Positions 33,401 to 48,260 of a stretch of 64,000 bases of DNA are shown one piece after another. Origin of the DNA: Oehlia diaphana (Eukaryota; Glomeromycota; Glomeromycetes; Glomerales; Glomeraceae); NCBI GenBank assembly GCA_003833135.1, contig QZLH01000059.1:98423-162422 (forward strand). The letters run 5' to 3'. The notes beneath the pieces are model-generated. The model was not told the origin of the DNA. It worked only from the letters and a program-made list of their open reading frames with translations, and ran no database searches. Every line of letters starts with the position of its first letter. The stretch's first letter is position 1. The translations under genes were made by a program, and so were the position numbers.

Positions 33401-36400
33401 TTGGTGTTGGCTGTTGTGGAATTACAAAACCACCAGGAGAACCTTGACCATATCCTTCTTGATATGGATAAAATTGAGAACCAGTTGACTCTGAAGCATA
33501 TCCAGTATTTGTAGTAGCATCATTTGTAACATTGGTAGGAGCGTTATATCGATATAGGTCGACATTAGGCATCTTTGTTATAAATAAAAAAAAATATTCA
33601 TATCAAATAAATATAGGAATAAATTATATCAAATGTAAATATAATACTAACTCTGAATCCATCAAATGGTGTCCAAACTTGACCTTCTAAAATAGCTTCT
33701 GTCTTAGCTATTTCCTGCATCCTTTCCAACTTTTTAATCATTTCCTGCCGATCTAAGGAATAATCAGAGTCACGCTGTTGCTCTTTCAACTGGGATTCAA
33801 ATTCTCGTATTTGTACATTTTGCTCAGACAATTTTTCGAGATAACTTGCTTCAAGATCTGCAAGTTTAGTTTGTAGAGTTTGTATGGTATGACGTGAAAT
33901 CCGCAAGAGATCTTCAAGTGAATCAATTTTGTTTTTCAATTCACCAACCTTTCCATCTAGCCGATGTGACAATAAAATTAATATATTAACCCCAACTTCC
34001 CATACAAATTAACAATTCAATTTATTCTTACCTGATCCTAAGGAAAGCTCATTTTGCAACTCCTGTTTTTCACGTAATGCTTTTTCAGCTACTGCTTTAG
34101 CTTCCTTCGCCTCTTCAAGAGCAGTTGCAACTTTCTCCTGATCAGCCATTTTACTTAGAACTTGAGAAACGGTTATGCCAACTGAATTACTCCAATCTTG
34201 GTCAAGTCCTCGCCGATCAAGAACAACTTGAGTAATTAAAGCATCAATAAGTTGAAAATAACGTGTTCTATAAAATAAATCTCCTTGTGAGAAATATAAT
34301 TTATAATAATAATTTTAGACTAAATTTTATAATATACCTTGTCTCGCCGTCGTCACGAATTAACAACATATGTTGCAACGATGACAAAAAGAAATCATAT
34401 GCTCGCGTTCCTTCAACTGAACTAAGAATACATTTAAAAACATCATAAGGATCAGTAAGAGATGAGTTAAGGAATTAATTAATTATTTTGTTAATTTTTT
34501 TTTTAAAAAAAAATAGTATTATAGTAAATATAGAATATTAATGTTATATTCAGCCAAGATAATAAAAGGATATGTCATATCCTTTAAAATTTGGTGATTA
34601 TAGTAATCCAAAACCTCTTCATAATCTAATTCACTCTCTCGTTCAAATTTACTGATTTGACGATTAATTAAATCATAATTTAAAGTTTTCATTTTCTAAT
34701 CAAATAAATAATTATTAGATAATTCAAATTATAAATTAATGCGCTAAGAGTGTAATAAATCCTCACTTCAATAATACGCGACAAACCACATGCGTGCAGC
34801 TGATTCCTTAAGTGCACTCTAATTTCTACGTCATCACATACTCCAATAATCGAATTTATCAAGATCATGTTGGCAAGCTAAGATATAACACAATATAAAA
34901 TGAATAAAGTAAAATAATCATGTTTCGCTGGAAATTAATCATACAGAAAATGTTGTAAAAATTTACCGCATATTCCATTAATGAACCATCCATTCCTATA
35001 CCGCCTTTTTTGTATTCATCACTTGCATTAACAAAACTACCTAAACGACCACGACCATCAATTGTATTTTCCAACACTCTCATCCATGCATCAAATCTAC
35101 CATGCTCATTTTGAAATTGCATAAGCTGGTCAAAACCTCCCAATACCAAATTGTGACCAGTAGGAATTTCACAATAACAGAAAAAAGAAAGAACTTCGGC
35201 CACAAGTTTCCGTGTATTTAATTGAGGAGAAACAAGTGAGAATGTAATGCTATATATGCATGTTGGATGTGACAGAGCTTCTTGTGCACCCCACTATGTA
35301 TGCGAAAAAGGTTTAATTAATAATCCTTTTGAATTATCCAACACAACTATAATATTCTTGTAACATACTCTGTTGTTTAATAATGACTTTAAACATTTGA
35401 TAACTTCGTACTCCATTTGCAAATCCAATTCTTTCCTAGTTAAGAAAAAAAAATTTTAATAATACAGTATAAATGAATTATTATTACTAAAAAAAGATTT
35501 AGAAAAATAATACAACTTGACAGGTTTCCGTGTAATAATGTTTAGACGATTTGCAAGAACCTCCAGACCTTTAGCATCAATGAATGATCTCACCCACCTA
35601 AAGAACAAAATAAAATGATTACTTATAAATTCATATGCCACATTAATCAAACTTCTACACACTTTAACGTTAAAGTTCTTAGGGAAACACTAAGAGAATT
35701 CATATCTTTGATAGTTATTGTACCATCCAAAATTTTTTTGAGAAAATATTCAGGTGAATTTTTATCATGTGAAGATGCTATTACATTTGTCGAGCCTGAT
35801 TTTGATGATTTCTATTTAAGGAAAAATTCATTTAATAATAATAATATAATAATATGTAATAATTAAAATTAAATAATAAAAACCTCTTCTTGTATCATTT
35901 CATTTTTTACTAGAATCCATTTTTTTTCTGTCGGAAAAGCTAACATATCTTTTCTCTGGGATACCTTCAAATCTCTTTTATTCTACTCAAAAAAAAAAGT
36001 TATAATTAAAGAATTTTTTGATAATCTAATTGTATTAATAAATTCGAATTCGTACCATTAAATCCAAAAACAAATTTTCAATTTCTGCATCAGAAGGCTT
36101 AGCAGGTTCCTTGTTTACACCAAAAACACTGCCTACCCAATTATGTATATCACTAGAGAAAGCACCTGAAGATCTTACGGAGGAATTTTCAGAACTATAT
36201 CTTGAAGCGCTATCTTGAAAACTATAGGACGATTGAGATTGTGGACTATGTTCTTGCGATTGGCTTCTTGAATGAGTCTGATGTCCCGAATTATCTGGAA
36301 AATATTGCTGATTGTTAGATCCTGGTGACTGTGGACGTTGACCATACTGTTGGGGGTAATGTGAATCTTGGTAATATGAATGAGAAAAACTTTGTTGCTG

Positions 36401-36559
36401 ATGTTGTTGGCCATAATGAGCATTACCATGATAACCTGAATTATACGTAGTAGGAGTTTGTCCAGGCGAATGAACAGGCGGCCTGATTTGAGAATATGGA
36501 ACCGAATTATTTACATCCAAAGGAATTTGTTTTTGCTGTTTTTTCTTTTTTCCAAACAT
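30403..36559 (-). CDS. Formin (GBD/FH3, FH1, FH2, DAD), 22 exons
   Basis: Formins nucleate and elongate actin cables at growing tips and septa. Exons, 5' to 3' on the minus strand: 36559-36056, 35982-35884, 35811-35663, 35597-35517, 35435-35369, 35293-34967, 34877-34767, 34695-34574, 34454-34338, 34267-34032, 33956-33652, 33572-32657, 32591-32391, 32318-32256, 32181-32051, 31977-31810, 31723-31655, 31569-31486, 31394-31262, 31189-30894, 30821-30759, 30690-30403. They total 4530 nt (1509 residues plus stop). Domains: Gln/Ser-rich N-terminus; GBD/FH3 about 170-530 (AFPTEKKWILV, WVRSFIDAKGLEVLANRL); coiled coil about 560-700; FH1 about 875-1003 with nine poly-Pro runs; FH2 about 1012-1400 (KMKVLQWDKI, LDSKRAHNI, GNYMNGSGHKGGAFGF); DAD near 1447 (MDNLLETLRDG) followed by basic residues. 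GBD plus DAD implies Rho-relieved autoinhibition, as in Bni1/SepA-type formins. One intron is U12-like. It shares a divergent promoter with polyubiquitin. Confidence 0.93.
34455..34573 (-). other. U12-type AT-AC intron (formin intron 8)
   Basis: On the minus strand the 119-nt intron starts ATATCCTTTT, contains TTCCTTAAC (34474-34466) and ends TCTCTTAC. The branch adenosine (about 34467) is 12 nt from the 3' end. These match the minor-spliceosome AT-AC consensus (5' ATATCCTTT, branch TTCCTTAAC, 3' AC). Removing exactly this segment joins ILKDM plus split Thr codon to DPYDVF and keeps the formin frame. No AG lies between the branch motif and the coding sequence, so a GT-AG alternative is not available. 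A T10A9 palindrome (34495-34513) lies within it. Confidence 0.92.
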
Positions 36560-38830
<2,271 letters not shown>

Positions 38831-40229
38831 ACGTCTTGTTATTTGTCAGAATATGTTGCAAATGATACGATATGCTTTATCAAGGATAGTTATATTATTT
38901 TGCATATAATAGATTTGTTTATTAAAGAGTCTTAATTATTGTCTTAGATCTTTTTAGCAATAAAAAATATAAACGTTAATAAATTTAATAAATTTAAAAA
39001 ATTGCATTAAATTTTTTTTATAATGATATTGGTTATTTTAAAAGTATTTCAATGTAACTATAATAAATAATGATATGATGATTTGCCTTTAGCGGCATTG
39101 TCAAGAATAATAATATGTTATGATTGCGCGTCTGCGTGGCAGATCTGACATTGGACATTGAACCGACATTCCCATATGTGTATAGTATAACGAAAATTTA
39201 TCAATAAAACTACGGCCGCATCAGTCGCATTATGCACAGATTTGGTTTACAATCCATTTTCGGTTAGTTTAGTTAGTACCAATAAATGATCGAAATATTA
39301 TGTGCATTTATTTTATTTATTGTTGTTCATCCTATTCTCTACCCATTATCTTTTATATAATAACACTACTTTGCTTGGCAATTAAAATAGTAAATGATTT
39401 GTCAACGCGTCTTTACCAAAGATAAACTTAGTGATTCTTTCAATTTTTATAGTTGTTTTCCCATTTTGGAAAAAGACATTTAATTAAAATTTACCATATG
39501 AACTAGACAATTATAATAACCTAGCCAATATAAAATTAGCGAAAGAGAAACTACAATCGCTGTACTTTTATTATCAAAAAGTTCAATGTTTAAATAACAG
39601 TTATTCCATGAAAATTCCATGAGTAAATAGGATGAACCATTCGAAAATTCGAATACAGTAATTCTCACATGAATATTCGTTTGATAATCCATAATATTTT
39701 CCTAATAATTATGGAGAAATTAAATTTGATTTTCCGAGAAAACGTTTGTTTTTTTTAAAAAAAAAACACATACGAAAATAATTTTTAATATAATTAATTT
39801 TAATCTTAAATTCTGATTTGAATAAGAATCCATTTAATAAATTTTTAAATGTTAGACGATTCTTACCTTCTCATAGCTGATAGGTTATTCAGAATATGCA
39901 AACGAGTGGTACAAACAAATGCATAAACGTAAACGAACTGATTTATATTAAAATAAAATAAATAAGCGTATAACCAATTAACAAACAAAATAAAACAACT
40001 TTCAAAAGGAAGAAGGAAGAAGACTAAAGGATTCTTACCCACCATTTTAAAGTCACCCTTCCTACAAATATCCAAGGGCTAAACACATTAAAAAGCCAAC
40101 TTTCCCTATTTATTATTCTTACATTCTTTTAGAATTCTTTATTTTAATAAATATTAAAACCTTCTTTCCCACATTCCCACATCATTATTCGTATGACTTT
40201 TTAATATTATTCCATAAAAATTTGGCATC
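38831..40229. other. Intergenic, no gene seen
   Basis: This is the 3' flank of polyubiquitin and the promoter side of the Kelch gene. It is AT-rich, with one T8A10 palindrome at 39749-39766. Short open frames here have no recognisable features. Confidence 0.6.
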
Positions 40230-43200
40230 ATGTTCACAAAAAAACAAAAACAACAAAAACAAAGTCCTTGGTCTCAAAAAACACTTTCTATATCGAACCC
40301 TTTTCCAAGATATGGTCATTCTATAAATCAAAGCGCCATTAATGACCAACTATATTTATTTGGTGGTGTATCTAACGGACGTGTAACTAATGATATATTT
40401 ATGATAGAAACAAGTAAGTTTGGATGAATTATATGAAATTATTTCTATTACGTTATCAAATGCTGACGATGCTTTTAAAACAGATACGCTCAATGTTTGT
40501 GGATTAATGACGACAGGAGATATTCCACCGCCGCGGAGTTTTCACACACAAGTTAATATTGGAAATAATATGATCGGTAACTATATTTAGATTAATGCTC
40601 AAGTTTAATTACATTATAACTAAATATTTATCACATTTTATTTAGTTTTTGGTGGTTTACCAATGAATCCAATAGAGAAACCTGATAACAACATATATAT
40701 ATTAAATACCGGTAAAAAGAAAAAAGTTTTAAATGTTTTCAAATGTGAGAATAATATTTAATCATGATAAACGTGTATTTTTTATTATGATTGTTCCTAT
40801 TTAGATACGAAACAATGGTATAAACCGCCTATACAAGGCAATCCTAATGTTGGAAGATTTGCTCATTCGGCCACTGTGATCGGGTCAAAAATGTATATTT
40901 TTGGTGGACAATCTGATAGATATTTCCTGAACGATCTATTCGCATTTGACTTGCAATCTCGTAAGTTCTCTTTTTTTTGAAATTTACTATATATTTTGGG
41001 ATTGAGAATTAAGAAACATCTTTTACATTTATAGTTAATTATGGTGTAGCTCAATGGGAATTTATTACTCCATTAAATGATCCTCCAGCAGGCAGATCAG
41101 GTCAAACAATATGCGCGTATAACGATAAAATTTACATGTATGTGGTTTGAAATCGTTTCTTAAAAAAAAAAATAGATAATTATTCTTTATTAAAATAATA
41201 ATTTTATTGATAGCTTTGGCGGTACTGATGGAGATAAATACTATAATGATACATGGCAGTATGATATACAAACCAATGCATGGAGTGAATTATCATGTAT
41301 AGGTTATATTCCGGCTCCAAGAAAAAATCATGGTGCTGCTATTATAGACGATATTATATATATATTTGGTGGAAAGGGTCAGGATGGATTAGAAATAGGT
41401 GATTTGGTAGCTTTCAAGATTTCCAGTTAGTATTTTATTTTTTATTACTCTTTTTTTTCTTTTTTTTTTTTTTGTGAACGTTAATTTGAAATCATTTATT
41501 TATGTAGATAAAAGATGGTACATGTTTTCCGAAATGGGAATAGCACCATGTCCTAGACAAGGTCTCGTGATGACAACTAGTCGGGACAAAGCTTTAATTT
41601 TTGGAGGTGATTGTTTACAATCTCCAAAACCGGACGAAGATGGCATTATTAACATATTAGACACATGTATGTATCTATTTTATTAATGACCAAATTAATT
41701 TATTGACTGATTTTTTTTTGTTTCTATCGGGTATTTTTTTTAAAAAAAAATAGCCAAGATAAAATACCCATCTCAAAATCAAAGAACAACAGTGCAACAA
41801 CAAGCGAGAGCAATGTCAGGCCTAGAAAATAATAGATCTGCACCACAATCACCAAATCAACTTTCTAGTAATATTATGACTACAAGACAAAGCTCAATGA
41901 ACCCTAATGGACAATTACCACCAAATGATTATAATTCTGCATATTATAATAAGTCAAACCAAATTTCACCATCTGGAAGTCAAAGTTCTTTAAATTCACC
42001 AGTACCTTCGCCAAAAATTATACCTATGGGACATCAACCTGGAAGTCCAAGAAATCAATTTTTTCCTAAACGACCACCAAATGGTTCACCATCTAGTTTA
42101 TCGAATTCTTCATATAATAACAATCTAGGAGAAGTGTCGGAATCATCTCGTCCATTATCACCGCCAGCTGGTCATAAACAAAGTTTTGAAAGTCTCAATA
42201 AACAATCTCCAACTTCTGAATTAAGTAGACCATTTCAATCACAAGCTACTGGGAGTCCTTACGATAAAATGACAAATTTACCTATGTATATGACTGGTGC
42301 AATTGGAGATTTTCAAAATCCACGTCAAGCACCCCGTCCTTCAAATCCTTCCAGCAACAGTTCGTCATCCAATCAATTCGTAAATACCCAAAGTAACTAT
42401 ACAATATATGGTAATGGCGGTAGTGGTACCATATCATCACCAACTTCATCATCTATAATGAGTCAGAATAGTTTAAGATCTCCTACCTTTGATGCTCTTG
42501 ATCATTTTCCTGCTCCTATATCTAATACGGAAAGAGATAATTTCTTACGTGAATTACAGAATAGAGATGTACAATTAAATCAGTTTAAGAATCGCGAAAC
42601 TTGGTTGAAGGCTGAACTTGCTCTTGCTAGACAAGCAGGTTATGCTTTTGAAGAAGATCATGATAATAAATTACCTGACGGAATTAATACTGAAAATTTG
42701 ATGGATATCGGTGAAGCAGGTTCTGATCGTAATAAAATTATGTTAGCAGTTGTCAAAATAAAACAAGAATTAAGAAGAGCAAAAGCAACAATTGCGAATC
42801 AGGCTCAAGTTGCTTCGCAAAAAATAACGGATGCAGAACGTGCAAGAACAGCAGCTATCCAAGAAGCTGTCTATTTTAAAGCAAAATTGAACGCTTTATT
42901 AGATGCGTCAGAATCAGAACTCGCTAGAATTGAAATTGAACGTGCAACAGATTTAGAAAAAAGGTTAAAACAAGCTCTTTTAGAAAAAGAATCACTGCAA
43001 AATAAAATATCACAACTTCAACAAACTTCAAATTATGATAAAACTTCGCGAAAAGCAGCAGAATCACGTGAAAAGTCAGCTACAACAAGAGCTGAAGAAG
43101 CTGAAGAAGCCCATGCACGTGCATTAACGGAATTGGCTACATTGCAATCTCGTGCCACCGCAGCTGAATCTCAATTAAGAGAAAATGGTGCACGTTTAAC

Positions 43201-45491
43201 TGAAGCTACAGCGGAACTTTCACAGTATCGTTCAAGTTCTGATAATTCACGTAACCAAGTCGAACAATTACAACAATCACTTGAACAACATAAAAGGACC
43301 TTAGAAAAGGTTAATATTGCTGTTTTAGCCGCTAATGATAGAGCGAATGAAGCAGAATCATTATGGATACAAGCTCGTCAAGATATCGTTAGTTTAGAAA
43401 AAGAAGCAGCAGGACTAAGGGCTGAACTGGATATTAAAATGAGAGATTTAGACCGTACTCATGCAAGAGCTAATGAGATGGAAAGATTATTGGCTAAAGC
43501 TCAAAAAGAAGTTGATGCAGTGCGTGCTATGATGCAAGAAGGAATGACAGAGTTATTAAACACTTCGCGTTTGAACAATGAAGGAAATAATAATTCTTCT
43601 GAAGCTGCAAAGAAAATAAAGATGCTTGAGCAAGAAATTGCCAATTTAAAATCTTTCAATGAAAATTCACAAAAAATTTCTCAAGAAACTTCAAATTCAC
43701 TTGCGGATGCTATGGTAAAAATTTCACAAATGGAAGGTGCTGCTATGAAAGCAAGGTCAGATTCCGCTATGTTGCAACGTAGATTAGTTGAAGCATCAGA
43801 TGAGAACGCAAAAACAAAAGATAGATTACGTGAAAAAGAATTATTATTAACGGAAAAAACAAGAGCTCTTGAAGATGCTGAAGTACAAGTGGGAATGATG
43901 AGAAACGTATTAACAGAAAAAGGGATTTTAGATAATGATAATAAAGGAGGAATTTTATCAAATCGATTTAAAGAATTAGAATTAAAATATGATGAACTTG
44001 AAAATGAGCATAATCAAGTTTTAAGAAAAGCTAAGGATGCAGAAGAAAGAGCTAAAATTCTTGAAATAGAATTGGATCGTGCAAGTAGCGCTGGATCGAA
44101 AAGTGTTACACCTGATAGCTCTAGGGATATTGAAGACGATCTTAAATTAGCGGAAAGGAAGGCCAGAGATGTAGAAAGAGAACTTAATGAAACGAGACAA
44201 AAATATCATCAAGTTCAAAATGACCATCAAACCGCTGTACGTTACGTTAATAATTTAGAAAAAATGCTAAGAAAAATGAAAGAAGAATTAACAAAAGGCA
44301 AAAAAGAGGTCGTTATATTAAATGAAAAATTAGCAGCAGCACAAAAACGTAACGAAGAATTAGAATTAAGATTATCTGAAACTGAAAACAATTTGTCAGT
44401 ACGTAAAGAATTACAAAATTCTAAACTACAAGAATTGACTAATCGAAAACTTGAAGAACAAAGGACAGAATTTGTTAAAGAAAAAGAAAAATTACAACAA
44501 AGAATTGATAGTTTAAAATCACAACTCGAACGTGCTTGTAACGAAAAAAATATGATGGATGCAGAATATGAAATTTTACGTAAGGAATATGAAACATTAC
44601 GTAAAGAAAATGAATCTTTACAATTGATTGATCAAGAGCTCCGAGAATCATTAAAAGAATCCGAAAAAGCTTTACGGGGTACTCAAAATGAATTAGATGA
44701 ACTATATTCCAATGTTAGTAAAGAATTTATTTCAATGAAATCTGGACCAAAAGGACCTATAAATAATAAAAATTTGGAAGGATCACGTGCAATATTAGAA
44801 CGACAAATTGCCGAATATCGTGCAACAAACGAAAAACTCACAAAAGAAAATTTAGATTTAGAACAAAAGTGGCGAGAATCCGAAAATAAAATTGCATTAT
44901 TATTAGATCAAATGGAACATGCCGTTGATAGTTATCGTGAAATCGAAGATGATATAAGAGATTCAAGTCCAAGAAATTCTAATGTAATAAATTCCTTAAC
45001 TAATGAACTAGAAATGTTAAAATCTCAATGGAATACTTCGAATCAAGATACTGAATTAAGTGATGATGATGACGATGACGATGATGATGATTATGATGAT
45101 GATGATGAGATTATTGGTGCAAGATGGAATAGATTACCCAATAATAACACTGAAAAAGATGATAAGACTAGTAGAATTATTGCTGCTTTAGGTTAGTTTA
45201 TTTAATTAAAGGTTTTATTTTTTCCTTAAAATATTTATTTTTTTTTGTTTAATAGAAATTCAGAAAGCTGCAGCGCAAAGAAATATAAGTTCTGACAATA
45301 GTGGATCATTTAATACGGGAGGTAATACGAGTAATAGGTTCATTAAGGACGATAATAATAATAGGATTTTGAATACTCCACCAAGAAATTTTAAAAACCC
45401 GACAAAAGGTCCAACAAGAATGATTGATCAAATTAGAGGACAATTAAGTTTAACACCACCGCCTACACCACCAGCTTCTCAACAACTATAA
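40230..45491 (+). CDS. Kelch-repeat / coiled-coil polarity protein, Tea1-like
   Basis: Nine exons: 40230-40413, 40484-40576, 40646-40711, 40805-40960, 41035-41137, 41214-41425, 41508-41666, 41754-45191, 45256-45491; 4647 nt, 1548 residues. Residues about 25-325 form a Kelch propeller with repeated hydrophobic-Gly-Gly blades (LYLFGGVSNGR, MYIFGGQSDRY, IYIFGGKGQDG, ALIFGGDCLQS). A Ser/Pro/Asn/Gln-rich disordered part follows to about 580, then a very long coiled coil to about 1385, an Asp run at about 1427-1440, and a Pro-rich tail (TPPPTPPAS). Kelch plus long coiled coil is the layout of fission yeast Tea1 and relatives, which mark cell tips and help recruit formin. All introns are GT-AG; the last starts GTTAGT and lies just before the final exon. 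The exon 8 acceptor directly follows a T8A9 palindrome. Confidence 0.9.
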
Positions 45492-45855
45492 ATTAAATAT
45501 ATTTATTTATAAACATTTTTAAGCCAATTCCTATTACATAAACATTTTCATAAAATCCGACTCAAATTTTCTATTAATTATAATTATTAAAAATATCTAT
45601 GCAAAAATAATATTTCTATTAATTATAAAATATCAAAATATTATAATAATTTAGTTAATTAATTAATCATCATTAAAGAAATTATTCTAAACTAATCAAA
45701 AATTTTAAAAATTGTATTTGCCGCTGGATTTAATGCCACAAAAAGCCGACGGAACCATTATTTGCCGAATAGGCCTTCGGATAAATGTTTCACAACTTGA
45801 TTATTTATCATTTAAAAAAAAATAAATACCCTCTAACAATACCCTATCCATAAAA
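45492..45855. other. Short intergenic spacer
   Basis: This 364-bp spacer lies between two genes in the same direction. It should hold the Kelch gene terminator and the lipase promoter. No distinct motif is recognised. Confidence 0.5.
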
Positions 45856-47340
45856 ATGTCTCAAAACCTTGTTCGAATCTGGTATTCTTTTTCAGAACTT
45901 TCGATTGGTGAAATATCAAGATATAGAATAAAATTTGATCAATCTATCAATAATTCTTTGCCTCCTATTCATAATCTAATTATTAAAATAACCAATAAAA
46001 CTCCAATAATTTATCGTGGAGCAGTTTTATCAGGACCTTATAATATATCAGCATCTGTTGTCTCGACAGATTATGTTAACAAGAAACAAATCCTTGACTC
46101 TATTCCTAATTGTAAGCCAAGTATTAGTTGTGGGGAATCATGGAAATTAACTTTAACAATTCCTTCAAATAGTATTGGAGATTGGACTATAGAAATAATT
46201 AGCGAAATATTATTTTCTATTACTAGAATTAAATATAAAATTAGCTTGTTTGCTATTATACCAAAAAATGTTGATAAAACTGATAATTATTCTTCTTTAA
46301 TTACTCATGAATTTTATAAAACAATTGATATTTTTAGATTACCTGAACTCTCAATTTTAGATTCTAAAAACGATATTCATCTTGTAGTGTTAACACATGG
46401 ACTTAATGGTTCAATCCTGGATGAATTATATTTAAGGGAAACTATTCAAGAAAGGTATTCAAATAATAATAATAAAATAGTTGTATATGCTTCAGATGTA
46501 AATCATTCTCTCACTGAGGAAGGTATAGAAAGATGTAGTAAAAGATTAGCTAATCATCTATTAAAATATATTGGATGGAATACATCTCATAAACCTTTTA
46601 TTTCGAAAATTTCGATGGTCGGTCATTCTTTAGGTGGATTATTTAATTTATTTGCTGCAGGTTATTTACAAAGTGTTACAAATGGAACTTTCTTCGAAAA
46701 AATAGAACCGATTCATTTTATTGCTTTTGCAAGTCCTTTACTCGGTTCAACACAATTAGCTTGGTATATTAAAATTCCAATGAAATTAGGTTTATTAGGT
46801 AAAACTGGTAAAGAACTGATTTTAAAAAAATGTAAAACCGATCAAGAACCTTTACTCTTATCCATATCGCATCCAACATCCCCATCTCATATAGCACTCA
46901 TGAAATTTCGTAATCGTACATTATATTCGAATGTTATTAATGATAATTTAGTTTTCTTAAAAACTTCTTCGCTTTATTTTGTCGACCTCGATGAAGATGA
47001 TATAAACAAAATAGGAATAAGAGAGAATTTAAAATTTTTTTTGGCATCTCTTAATCCTCCAAAGATCACAGAAGATTATCTTACCAGATCTTTTTCTGGT
47101 ATCTCACCCATAATTCATGACAAAGTTTATACACCTGAAGATATACCTCCTCCTAGTCTTCAGAGCAATTTATCGATTGAAGAAAAAATAGCTAGAAATT
47201 GGCATAAAGATATGACTTGGAGAAAAATTTTAGTGCGTATAGAAGGTGAAGCTCACATGACCGTAATTGTAAGGAGAAAATGGATAAATGCTGCGGGAAC
47301 TAGAGTTATTGAACATTTATTAGATAATCATGAATTATAA
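45856..47340 (+). CDS. DUF676 / Rog1-like lipase
   Basis: Intronless 494-residue protein of the alpha/beta-hydrolase fold. The oxyanion-side LVVLTHGLNGS is at about residues 176-186 and the nucleophile elbow VGHSLGGLFNLFAAGYL has Ser258 as the expected catalytic serine. A histidine in GEAHMTVIVRR (His467) near the C-terminus is the likely catalytic base. The N-terminal 150 residues look like a beta-rich accessory domain rather than a signal peptide. DUF676 proteins such as yeast Rog1 act on acyl lipids, Rog1 being a monoacylglycerol lipase; the substrate here is inferred only. The start ATG follows a run of A and gives the N-terminus MSQNLVRIWYSFSELS. Confidence 0.88.
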   Translation: MSQNLVRIWYSFSELSIGEISRYRIKFDQSINNSLPPIHNLIIKITNKTPIIYRGAVLSGPYNISASVVSTDYVNKKQILDSIPNCKPSISCGESWKLTLTIPSNSIGDWTIEIISEILFSITRIKYKISLFAIIPKNVDKTDNYSSLITHEFYKTIDIFRLPELSILDSKNDIHLVVLTHGLNGSILDELYLRETIQERYSNNNNKIVVYASDVNHSLTEEGIERCSKRLANHLLKYIGWNTSHKPFISKISMVGHSLGGLFNLFAAGYLQSVTNGTFFEKIEPIHFIAFASPLLGSTQLAWYIKIPMKLGLLGKTGKELILKKCKTDQEPLLLSISHPTSPSHIALMKFRNRTLYSNVINDNLVFLKTSSLYFVDLDEDDINKIGIRENLKFFLASLNPPKITEDYLTRSFSGISPIIHDKVYTPEDIPPPSLQSNLSIEEKIARNWHKDMTWRKILVRIEGEAHMTVIVRRKWINAAGTRVIEHLLDNHEL

Positions 47341-47689
47341 AACAAGTAAAACAAGTAATATGATGTAATAAAAATTTCTATAAAAAAAAAAAAAAAATTA
47401 TAATCTATTATCAATATAAAATATCGCTTTTTTAAAGTGCATATTGAAAAATCTTGATCTAAGTTTTAAAAAGTAACACATCAGCATCATGCTACTAAAT
47501 TATTATAACAGTATGCATTAAAATCTTACATCAGTACATTCTCACACACATTTTACAAAATCGATGCGAGAAAAAAAAACCATCTTAATTCGAAAATTTT
47601 CTCACAATTCAAAAAGAAATAAAAAAGGCCCATTTAAAGATTTATTTTTTATAAATTCTTCTATATAAAATTTCTGTTTTTTTTGTAAA
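47341..47689. other. Intergenic spacer before bZIP gene
   Basis: About 350 bp including a poly-A run near 47383-47397 and a T-rich leader before the bZIP start codon. No gene is present. Confidence 0.5.
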
Positions 47690-48260
47690 ATGTCTGATCA
47701 ATTCATTAATTCTGAAATGTTGTGGTGGAATCTACTTGTTGAAGAAGAAACTTCTCCAGCAGTAAATTTATTTCTACCTCAATATTATCTAGTTTCTTCT
47801 CCTCCACTTGTGAACGAAATGCCAGGAGATTATCTTGAACAATCTTTTACACCTTTTCCCGGAACCACTTCCACTGAACTCGATATTCCAAATAGTGCAA
47901 GTCCATCTCCTCCTGCTTCAAGCAACGGCAGTACGACTTCAACTGAAACATCCAATAGTCAATCGAGTCGAAGATCGCGTCGTAGATCCTCACTCGACGA
48001 AGCAGCTCGAATTGCCAGACGGAGAGAAAGGAATAGATTGGCTGCTAGAAGATCTCGCAATAGATCTCGTAACTACTATAATCAGCTCGAGCAACGAGTG
48101 GTGGAATTGGAAGATGAGATAACAAGGTTGAGAAGTCTTTTAGATCATGAGAGGTAATAATTGATTCTCAAAGTTCTTTTTTTTCGTGCAATTACTAGTA
48201 TTTGGTGAACTTTCTTTTATAATCTTTTTAATTTATAGAAATGAAGATTTAAAAATCTAA
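47690..48260 (+). CDS. Small bZIP transcription factor
   Basis: Two exons, 47690-48153 and 48239-48260, encode 161 residues. The first 95 residues are Ser/Thr/Pro-rich and would be activating or disordered. The basic region holds RRRERNRLAARRSRNRSR with the bZIP signature N-x2-AA-x2-SR (Asn115 to Arg123), which contacts DNA. A short zipper follows (YYNQLEQRVVELEDEITRL, then LRSLL) of three to four heptads. The second exon codes for only the last seven residues and the stop; if the intron were retained, the protein would stop immediately after the zipper. It acts in the nucleus as a dimer. The target genes are unknown. Confidence 0.88.

Noticed and set aside
34455..34573. A GT-AG alternative for formin intron 8 starting at GTTTTG after the Glu-Glu codons
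   Set aside because: No AG is available before the DPYDVF coding sequence, so a GT-AG intron cannot end in the right place; the AT-AC borders keep the frame.
43767..43961. Antisense open frame inside the Kelch/coiled-coil gene
   Set aside because: Leu/Phe-rich antisense of a Lys/Glu-rich coiled coil, an expected artefact.
47835..48122. 95-codon open frame overlapping the bZIP gene
   Set aside because: It is in a different frame of the bZIP exon and shows no domain; the bZIP signature is in the other frame.
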